Shown here one piece after another: positions 1 to 5,218 of a stretch of DNA of 8,443 nucleotides (position 1 is the stretch's first letter; the number at the start of each line of letters is the position of its first letter). The position numbers and the translations under genes are program-made. The notes beneath the pieces are model-generated. The model was not told the DNA's origin and searched no databases. It saw only the letters and a list, made by a program, of their open reading frames with translations. This stretch comes from Chloroflexota bacterium (GTDB taxonomy: Bacteria; Chloroflexota; UBA6077; CF-72). The stretch is from contig JAFAWJ010000915.1 in the NCBI GenBank assembly GCA_019242065.1, positions 1 through 8,443 on the forward strand, given 5' to 3'.

Positions 1-173
1 GGTCGCCCGAAAATGAGCCGGTAGGCTGACATACGACGCACCTGTTGTACGCCGACCCGAGCGGTCAGGGCATCTCGCGATTCGAAGTATGCCGCGAGCA
101 TTACAAGCCGGTTACCAACAGAACCGTAACGCCGTCGTGGTGTGCTCGTAACCGATGCCCCCCTGAGATGGCG

Positions 174-179
174 TATAGT
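174..179 (+). promoter_or_regulatory. Candidate -10 box for the glycoside hydrolase operon
   Basis: TATAGT differs from the bacterial -10 consensus TATAAT by one base. It lies about 50 bases before the GTG start of the glycoside hydrolase, which would give a leader of roughly 45 nt. No good TTGACA-like -35 box is visible at 16-18 bp upstream (around 150-156), so the call rests on the -10 hexamer and its position alone. The rest of 1-230 has no supportable gene: the three forward frames are broken by stops, and the only longer open stretch (about 30-194) has no convincing start or ribosome site. Confidence 0.35.
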
Positions 180-230
180 CGTGCGCGCATCTAGCGGCCG
201 TCCAACGGGCCTGGAGAAGAGGACGCACTC

Positions 231-1412
231 GTGCAGCACGTACGCCTTCTGAGACTGACACGGCTCGGCGTGTCCGCCGTCCTGGGCAGCCTGATCCTCA
301 CAGCATCAGTCGCGAGCTTCGCGCTGGCTGATTCCTCGACCAATGCCAACGTGGCGCCTCCCGCGCGCACCCCGGTCTCCGCCGATCGGCTGGCGGTGTC
401 CCACTACGGGATGAGCGTCTTTATCTGGAACAATCCATCCACGACCGCACGCGACCTTCAGGCGCTGCAAGCGGCTGACTTCGGCTGGCAGAAGTCGATA
501 TTCAAGTGGCGCGAGATGAACCCCGATATCGGCGTCTACAACTTCAACGAAGCGGACCGCGTGGTCAGCGCGTCGATGCAGGCGCACATCAAAACCATTG
601 CGCGCATCGATTTTCAGCCCTGGTGGAGCCGATCCGATCAAACGTACGCCAATGCGCGCCCGGACAATCTCCAGTGGTACGCCGACTTCGTCAAGATCTT
701 CGCCGACCGCTACAAAACCGGTTCACCCTACGGCCACGTGGACGCCATCGAGATCTGGAACGAGCCGAATCTGCGCAGCGAGTGGGGCGGCACGATCTCG
801 CAGCAATCCGCGGCTGACTACGTCCAGATGCTGAGCCTCAGTTATGCGGCCATCAAGTCAGTCGACCCCAGCATCATGGTCGTCAGCGCCGGACTCAGCC
901 CCACCGGCGACTACGACGGGACGGCTGCTCCGGACGACCAGTTCCTCCAGTGGATGTACGACGCCGGCATGAGCGGGCACTACGACATTCTCGGGTTGAA
1001 CGCCAACGCGCAGGTCGCCGATCCGACCGCTGCGCCTGGCAGCGTGCCCGGTTTCGCCGACGACAGCTTCTATTTCCGGCGCGTCGAGCAGCAGCGGGCG
1101 GTCGAGGAGCGCAACGGCGATACCAATCCGGTCTGGCTGATGGAGTACGGCTGGACCAGCGACACGGTGCATCCGGACCGCGCATGGTACGCCGTCAGCG
1201 AACAGGACAAGGGGACCAATATTCTCGCCGCGATGCGCTATGCCCGCGCCAACTGGCCGTGGTTGGGCGTCATGACGCTGTGGGGGATGCCCGATCCCAG
1301 CTGGACCCAGGATCGCGAAGAATACTGGTGGATGGTCTCCAACCCGGACGGCAGTGATCGTCCGGCGCTGGCGGACCTCATCACGGCGGCCGAGCTGAAT
1401 ACACTTCCGTGA
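231..1412 (+). CDS. Secreted glycoside hydrolase, (beta/alpha)8 clan GH-A type (GH5/GH39-like)
   Basis: This 393-residue protein looks like an exported retaining glycosidase. An N-terminal signal peptide is visible: basic residues at 5-11, a hydrophobic core at about 12-31, and an A-L-A site at 31-33 followed by a Ser/Thr/Pro-rich linker to about residue 52. The catalytic barrel follows. The I-W-N-E-P motif at 175-179 gives the acid/base candidate Glu178, and W-L-M-E-Y-G at 302-307 gives the nucleophile candidate Glu305, the order and spacing expected for clan GH-A. Aromatic residues (W130, W131, W349, W357, W366, W367) could line a sugar cleft. Translation starts at GTG 231, with GAGG at 219-222 eight bases before it. 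The stop overlaps the next gene by one base (TGATG), implying co-translation with the alpha/beta hydrolase. The exact GH family and substrate cannot be read from the sequence; a xylosidase, glucanase or glucosidase role is possible. Confidence 0.88.
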   Translation: MQHVRLLRLTRLGVSAVLGSLILTASVASFALADSSTNANVAPPARTPVSADRLAVSHYGMSVFIWNNPSTTARDLQALQAADFGWQKSIFKWREMNPDIGVYNFNEADRVVSASMQAHIKTIARIDFQPWWSRSDQTYANARPDNLQWYADFVKIFADRYKTGSPYGHVDAIEIWNEPNLRSEWGGTISQQSAADYVQMLSLSYAAIKSVDPSIMVVSAGLSPTGDYDGTAAPDDQFLQWMYDAGMSGHYDILGLNANAQVADPTAAPGSVPGFADDSFYFRRVEQQRAVEERNGDTNPVWLMEYGWTSDTVHPDRAWYAVSEQDKGTNILAAMRYARANWPWLGVMTLWGMPDPSWTQDREEYWWMVSNPDGSDRPALADLITAAELNTLP

Positions 1413-2128
1413 TGAAACCCATCGTCCTGGTGCACGGGATGTATTTCGGCGGCTGGTGCTGGCGAAAGGTTGCGCCTCCGCTGCGCGCCGCGGGCCACGC
1501 CGTGTACACGCCCAGCCTGACCGGCTGCGCCGAGCGTGCGCATCTCAGCGGCCCGACCATCACCATCGACACGTTTGGACGCGACGTGGCGAACCTGCTG
1601 CGCTACGAAGACCTGGACGACGTCACCCTGGTCGCCACCAGCTGCGGCGGCATGGCGGTCGCGCGCGCAGCCGAGCTCGAGCCCGACCGCGTCGGGCGCC
1701 TGATCCTGGTCGACGCCTTGATCCCGTTCGCCGGCCAGAGCCCGGCCGAAACCGTGCCGGCGCAGTGGGCGCCCACCTGGGAGGCCGGCGTCATTGCCGA
1801 AACCGACGGCATCGCCATGAGCCAGTCGTCGCTGGAGCGGATGCACGCGGAATTCGGGACCGAGGCGGGGGATCTCCTCGACCGGCTGCAGACCACGTTT
1901 CCGCGCGGGCCGATGTTCGAAACGGCGGATTTAGAGCGCTTCTGGCGGGGCGGCTGGCCGGCGACGGTGGTGTGGTGCCAGCGTACGCACAACCCGCCCG
2001 AGGCGGTGCAGCGCCAGGCGGCGGACTTGCTCCACGCCGAGTGGCGGCCGCTCGACAGCGGGCACTATCCGTTTTTCACCAACGCCGCCGAGCTCGCCGA
2101 GATCATCCTCGAGCGCACCGCCGACTAA
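1412..2128 (+). CDS. Alpha/beta hydrolase, EstC/plant-methylesterase-like
   Basis: This 238-residue cytoplasmic alpha/beta hydrolase is of the compact EstC/salicylate-methylesterase type, whose members cleave carboxylic esters or cyanohydrins. The oxyanion-loop motif V-H-G is at residues 7-9, followed by G-G-W-C-W at 13-17, which is typical of this subfamily. The nucleophile elbow reads A-T-S-C-G-G (75-80), with Ser77 as nucleophile instead of the usual G-H-S-Y-G-G. The catalytic histidine is His218 in S-G-H-Y-P. The strand that normally ends in the catalytic Asp (family pattern C-x-x-D-x-x-x-P-x-x-x-Q) reads C-Q-R-T-H-N-P-P-E here, so the Asp position is Thr192. ATG 1412 overlaps the upstream TGA (TGATG). 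A GTG at 1409 is an alternative start adding one residue. There is no signal peptide, so it would act inside the cell on products released by the secreted partner. The substrate is unknown. Confidence 0.9.
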   Translation: MKPIVLVHGMYFGGWCWRKVAPPLRAAGHAVYTPSLTGCAERAHLSGPTITIDTFGRDVANLLRYEDLDDVTLVATSCGGMAVARAAELEPDRVGRLILVDALIPFAGQSPAETVPAQWAPTWEAGVIAETDGIAMSQSSLERMHAEFGTEAGDLLDRLQTTFPRGPMFETADLERFWRGGWPATVVWCQRTHNPPEAVQRQAADLLHAEWRPLDSGHYPFFTNAAELAEIILERTAD

Positions 2129-2206
2129 CGCGCGCCTCGCCATTGCCTCCTTCCACTCACGCGGCTCTTCCCACGAGCACGCCAGCTGCGCCCCGCTCCC
2201 TCGCGC
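2129..2206. other. Convergent intergenic gap with a 10-bp direct repeat
   Basis: This is the gap between the stops of two convergent genes. It is C-rich on the plus strand and has no stem-loop followed by a T-run, so no intrinsic terminator can be called. CTCACGCGGC occurs at 2156-2165 and again at 2206-2215, exactly 50 bp apart, with the second copy running into the stop codon of the lactonase gene. A chance repeat is possible in such biased sequence. Confidence 0.4.
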
Positions 2207-3100
2207 TCACGCGGCCGTTCCAACCCGCAGCCCGGGCACGCCCATGCGCAGCCGGTACAGGCTCGTCGACGCCGTCATGTACAGGGTGCACCAGTCCGCG
2301 TCACCCCACGCCAGGTTGGCGGTCACCTCTGGCATGTGGATGCGGCCAATCACCCTGCCACTTTCGTTGAAGATCCACACCCCACCTGGACCGGTGCACA
2401 GCACGTTGCCCTGCGCGTTGACTTTCATCCCGTCAGGGACGCCGCGCTCCTCTGGCTTGGGTTTCATCTCGGTCCACACGTCGCCGCCGGACAGTGTCCC
2501 GTCGGCCGCAACGTCAAAGCGGCGGATATGAAAGCGCGCCGAGTCGTCGACGTACAGGGCTTTCTCGTCCGGTGAAAATGCCAGGCCGTTCGGCCGGTCC
2601 ATATCGTCGGCGACCAGCGCCAGCGTGCCGTCCGGATCGATGCGGTAGACGCCGTTGACGGCCAGCTCCTTGCCGTCGACGAAGTTGCGCAAGCCGTACG
2701 GCGGGTCCGTGAAAAAGATGGCGCCGTCCGACCGAACCACCACGTCGTTCGGCGAGTTCAGACGTTTGCCCTCGTAGTGCGTTGCCAGCGCCTTGACCTG
2801 ACCCGACGCGTCGACCCGCGTGACCTGGCGGCCAATCTGCTCGCAGGCGATCAGGTTGCCGGCGCGATCGAGCGTCAGTCCGTTCGCGCCGTTGGTTGGA
2901 TGGCGAAACGTCGTGATCTCCGGACCCTCGGCCAGCGGTCGGTAGCGGACCGTGCGACTGTTCGGAATGTCCGAGAAGAGCAGGTCGTCGCCGCGCCAGA
3001 CGGGTCCTTCCGTAAAGGTAAACCCGCCTGCGACGCGGTCGAGCATAGGCAGCAATTGATGGACGGACGGGTGCAGGTCTTCGAGTCGATACTCCAACAA
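2207..3100 (-). CDS. SMP-30/gluconolactonase-like family lactonase
   Basis: This 297-residue six-bladed beta-propeller belongs to the SMP-30/gluconolactonase/LRE family. These are divalent-metal enzymes that open sugar or related lactones. The metal-site residues expected for the family are present: Glu31 in T-E-G-P-V-W, Asn118 in N-S-P-N-D, Asn171 in R-P-N-G-L-A-F-S, and Asp223 in P-D-G-M-K-V. The W-R-G-D near residue 35 and F-F-T-D-P-P-Y-G at 129-136 also match. There is no signal peptide, so it is cytoplasmic. The start is TTG, either 3100 or the adjacent TTG at 3097. A strong GGAGG at 3106-3110 lies 5 or 8 bases upstream respectively, so 3097 has the more usual spacing. The gene sits 65 bp downstream of the YceI gene on the same strand and may be co-transcribed with it. 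The substrate (gluconolactone, another aldonolactone or a xenobiotic ester) is not determined. Confidence 0.93.
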   Translation of the reverse strand: MLEYRLEDLHPSVHQLLPMLDRVAGGFTFTEGPVWRGDDLLFSDIPNSRTVRYRPLAEGPEITTFRHPTNGANGLTLDRAGNLIACEQIGRQVTRVDASGQVKALATHYEGKRLNSPNDVVVRSDGAIFFTDPPYGLRNFVDGKELAVNGVYRIDPDGTLALVADDMDRPNGLAFSPDEKALYVDDSARFHIRRFDVAADGTLSGGDVWTEMKPKPEERGVPDGMKVNAQGNVLCTGPGGVWIFNESGRVIGRIHMPEVTANLAWGDADWCTLYMTASTSLYRLRMGVPGLRVGTAA

Positions 3101-3105
3101 AGATT

Positions 3106-3110
3106 CCTCC
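3106..3110 (-). promoter_or_regulatory. Strong ribosome binding site of the lactonase gene
   Basis: Read on the minus strand this is GGAGG followed by AATCT and then two consecutive TTG codons. It is the only good translation signal in the area and fixes a TTG start for the lactonase. No in-frame ATG lies nearby, and the strong site probably offsets the weak start codon. Confidence 0.75.
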
Positions 3111-3129
3111 GCCAGACGTGTCGCCGCCC

Positions 3130-3135
3130 ATCGTA
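3130..3135 (-). promoter_or_regulatory. Weak candidate -10 box (TACGAT) for the lactonase gene
   Basis: The minus-strand hexamer TACGAT matches TAnnnT and would start a transcript about 20 nt before the TTG start, upstream of the GGAGG. No recognisable -35 box is present. If real, the lactonase can be transcribed apart from the YceI gene upstream. Confidence 0.2.
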
Positions 3136-3149
3136 CGCTGGCGTGCCCT

Positions 3150-3165
3150 GCCGGTGCGTGCCGGC
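3150..3165 (-). terminator. Small GC hairpin immediately after the YceI stop codon
   Basis: GCCGG and CCGGC form a perfect 5-bp stem around a 6-base loop. The stem abuts the TGA of the YceI gene (3166-3168). No T-run follows on the minus strand, so it is not a convincing intrinsic terminator. It could act as a 3'-end stabiliser or a weak attenuator between YceI and the lactonase gene. Confidence 0.22.
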
Positions 3166-3915
3166 TCAGGCCTGGGCCGACGTCGCGTTGAAGTCGAGAC
3201 CCAGCACCACCTGGTTGCCGACACTGGCCACAAACGGCACACTCGGGATCGACACACCCCAGTCCGCATACTGAATGGTGCTCGTGGCGGTACCGGTCAG
3301 CGAACCATCTTGATTGAGCGTGGCGGTCACGTCGAATGTCGCCGGTTGCGTAGTATCTCGAATGGTCAGATCACCCGTGATCTGGAACGTGAACGGCTGG
3401 CCGACGCTCACCGAGTCCGGCAGCCCGCTGATGGATGTCGGCGTCAGCGAGATGTATTCGTACTGATCGGTGCTCAGAATCTGATTGTTGAGCACCCGCG
3501 TCCGCGAGCTGTCGTCGGTCTGGAGTGTGCGCGCGTCGACCAGGATGGTGCCGATCTGCAGCGAGCTTGGATCGGACGGATCGAACGCCACCTGGCCCGA
3601 AACCTGGTCGGTCGTCCCGACGACGGTTTTCGGCGAGCCGTTGAGCACCTCGTCGATCGTGAAGGTGGCCTCCGAGGCGCCCGATTCGACCGCGTACAGC
3701 GTCGACCCGTCGGCGGCGACCACCGAGCTGTCGTTGCCGTTCATGGTGGTGATCGGCACCGCCGCGATAGGGCCACTTTCGGGCGCCGTGGGCTTCAGGT
3801 AGCTGTACGCGCCGACGCCGACTGCCGACGCAGCGATGATCGCGGCCGCGCCGCCGGCCAGGAGCATGCGACGGAAGCGAGCGGTTCTTCTGGTGGGGGG
3901 TCGTGCGTTGTCCAT
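3166..3915 (-). CDS. Membrane-anchored YceI-family protein
   Basis: From ATG 3915 this is 249 residues: a short basic N-terminus (R9, R10, R13, R15, R16), one hydrophobic segment at about 17-39 that serves as signal anchor or uncleaved signal, a linker, and a YceI domain at about 73-245. YceI domains are lipocalin-like beta-barrels that bind polyisoprenoid or other amphiphilic lipids outside the cytoplasm. Family hallmarks are S-E-A-T-F-T-I-D-E (81-89), the T-V-V-G-T-T strand (97-102), D-A-R-T-L-Q-T-D (127-134), the L-S-T-D-Q-Y block (147-152) and G-D-L-T-I-R (181-186). The open frame extends to an ATG at 3978, but that codon overlaps the start codon of the divergent transporter gene and leaves no room for a promoter. 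I therefore prefer 3915, although its GAGG is only 2 bases away. The ligand and physiological role are unknown. Confidence 0.9.
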   Translation of the reverse strand: MDNARPPTRRTARFRRMLLAGGAAAIIAASAVGVGAYSYLKPTAPESGPIAAVPITTMNGNDSSVVAADGSTLYAVESGASEATFTIDEVLNGSPKTVVGTTDQVSGQVAFDPSDPSSLQIGTILVDARTLQTDDSSRTRVLNNQILSTDQYEYISLTPTSISGLPDSVSVGQPFTFQITGDLTIRDTTQPATFDVTATLNQDGSLTGTATSTIQYADWGVSIPSVPFVASVGNQVVLGLDFNATSAQA

Positions 3916-3918
3916 GTC

Positions 3919-3955
3919 CTCAGGTTCTGAGACCGCCCTTGGATCTACCTGAGAC
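3919..3955. promoter_or_regulatory. CTGAG repeat cluster in the divergent YceI/MFS promoter region
   Basis: CTCAG (3919-3923) and CTGAG (3927-3931) form a perfect inverted repeat with a 3-base centre. A further CTGAGAC at 3949-3955 repeats CTGAGAC at 3927-3933 with a 22-bp offset, about two helical turns. The cluster sits between the preferred YceI start (3915) and the MFS start (3977), where an operator controlling both genes would be expected. No regulator gene is adjacent, so this is a candidate only. Confidence 0.3.
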
Positions 3956-3969
3956 ACAACCCGTACGCT
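3939..3969 (+). promoter_or_regulatory. Candidate leaderless promoter for the MFS gene
   Basis: TACGCT at 3964-3969 fits the TAnnnT -10 pattern and ends 7 bases before the A of ATG 3977, the usual spacing when transcription starts at the start codon itself. TTGGAT at 3939-3944 is a partial -35 box with a longish 19-bp spacer. No Shine-Dalgarno sequence precedes ATG 3977, which agrees with leaderless translation. Confidence 0.4.
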
Positions 3970-3976
3970 GATATCC

Positions 3977-5212
3977 ATGACGCTCGCCGCGCAGGGCCAG
4001 CGGCGGCAGTCGGCGCTGCGCTTCTACAACGCCCGCCTGATCCTCGGCGGCCAAGCGCTCTCCAACATCGGCACGTTCTCACAGATCATCGCCCTGTCGC
4101 TCCTGGTCCTGGATCTCACCGACAGTGGCATCGCCCTCGGCGCGGTGATGGCCGTCCAGTCCATCCCGATGCTGCTCCTGGCGCCCTGGGCCGGCACGTT
4201 GCTCGACCGGCTGCCGTTGCGTCGCGTCCTGGCGGTGACCGCTCTGCTGGGCGCGGCGCAAGCCACCTGCCTGGCAATTCTGACGGCCAGCGGCGCCGTC
4301 TCGATGCCGTGGCTGTTCGGCCTGTCCTTCATGCTCGGCCTGGTCCAGGTCTTCGACCGACCTGCCGGTCAGGCGTTCATCGTCGAGCTCGTGCCGCGCG
4401 AGACGATTCCGAGCGCCGTCAGTATGGCCAGCGCCACGCAAGCCATCGGCAGATTGGGCGGTCCGGCGCTGGCAGCCGTCCTGTACGCGGTCCGTGGCCC
4501 CAGTACGGTGTTCGCCATCAACGCCGTGTCGTATGCGGCAGTACTCATCGCGCTGGCCCTCCTGCGCTCGAAAGAGCTGGTGCCACGTGGTGAGCACCAC
4601 GGCAGTCGCGCGACGCTCTCGGCGGCCCTGGTCTACGCGTGGCATGCGCGGCAGGTGCGGGCCGTCTTGCTGGCCAATGTCCTGGTCGGACTGTTGGCCT
4701 TCAATTTCGCGACGTTTTTCGCCTCGATCGCGAGTCTCACCTTCGAGCAGCCCAGCCTGTTCGGCATCGCCGAAACCGTCAACGCGGTCACCAGCCTCGC
4801 CGCGGGATTCATCCTGTCGCGCTACATGCACCGCCCGACCACACTGATGGTCGGCCTGGCGTGCCTCGGCCTCGGCAGCTCGCTGTTCTGGGCCGCCCTG
4901 GCACCGACGCCACTCGCCTTCCTGGCCAGCATGCCCTTCTTCGGTTTTGTCGTGGTGTGGTACGGGACGTCGTCTCAGTCGCTGGTCCAGCAGCACACCC
5001 CGCCCGAAATGGGTGGTCGCATGATGAGCCTGTACACGCTGGGCTCAATGGGCACCACGCCGATCGGTGCCCTGATCGTCGGCGCGGTGACCGATCACTA
5101 CTCGCCGCGTGCGGCGATCGGACTCGGCGCCACGAGCGCGGTCGTGGCGGGCGCCGCGCTGCTGCTGATGGCGTTGCCGAACTGGATCTCCGAACGCAAA
5201 GAACTGGCGTAG
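3977..5212 (+). CDS. MFS transporter, MFS_3/EntS-like exporter family
   Basis: This 411-residue integral membrane protein has about 12 predicted membrane segments (roughly 20-46, 51-75, 84-106, 108-130, 145-170, 171-195, 230-257, 260-282, 287-309, 312-333, 350-372 and 378-403). A motif-A-like loop between segments 2 and 3 reads G-T-L-L-D-R-L-P-L-R-R (73-83). Near the C-terminal half, P-P-E-M-G-G-R-M-M-S-L-Y matches the 'GRvmSLy' block of the MFS_3 group that includes enterobactin and macrolide exporters. Proton-driven export of a small amphiphilic molecule is the likely function; the substrate cannot be named. It is transcribed alone: divergent from YceI, and its TAG stop is 6 bases from the stop of the convergent tannase-family gene. 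ATG 3977 has no Shine-Dalgarno but has a TAnnnT box 7 bases upstream. Confidence 0.93.
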   Translation: MTLAAQGQRRQSALRFYNARLILGGQALSNIGTFSQIIALSLLVLDLTDSGIALGAVMAVQSIPMLLLAPWAGTLLDRLPLRRVLAVTALLGAAQATCLAILTASGAVSMPWLFGLSFMLGLVQVFDRPAGQAFIVELVPRETIPSAVSMASATQAIGRLGGPALAAVLYAVRGPSTVFAINAVSYAAVLIALALLRSKELVPRGEHHGSRATLSAALVYAWHARQVRAVLLANVLVGLLAFNFATFFASIASLTFEQPSLFGIAETVNAVTSLAAGFILSRYMHRPTTLMVGLACLGLGSSLFWAALAPTPLAFLASMPFFGFVVVWYGTSSQSLVQQHTPPEMGGRMMSLYTLGSMGTTPIGALIVGAVTDHYSPRAAIGLGATSAVVAGAALLLMALPNWISERKELA

Positions 5213-5218
5213 AACGAC

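Noticed and set aside
30..194. Open stretch of about 54 codons in the upstream region
   Set aside because: No credible start codon with a ribosome site and no recognisable protein motif; the candidate promoter of the glycosidase lies inside it.
1238..1846. A 202-codon minus-strand frame across the junction of the first two genes
   Set aside because: Both plus-strand genes beneath it have clear family motifs, and the antisense product is His/Arg/Gly-rich with no domain.
4079..4996. A 305-codon minus-strand open frame within the transporter gene
   Set aside because: Low-complexity product rich in Arg, Gln, Glu and Gly, typical of an antisense shadow; the plus strand encodes a well-formed MFS protein.
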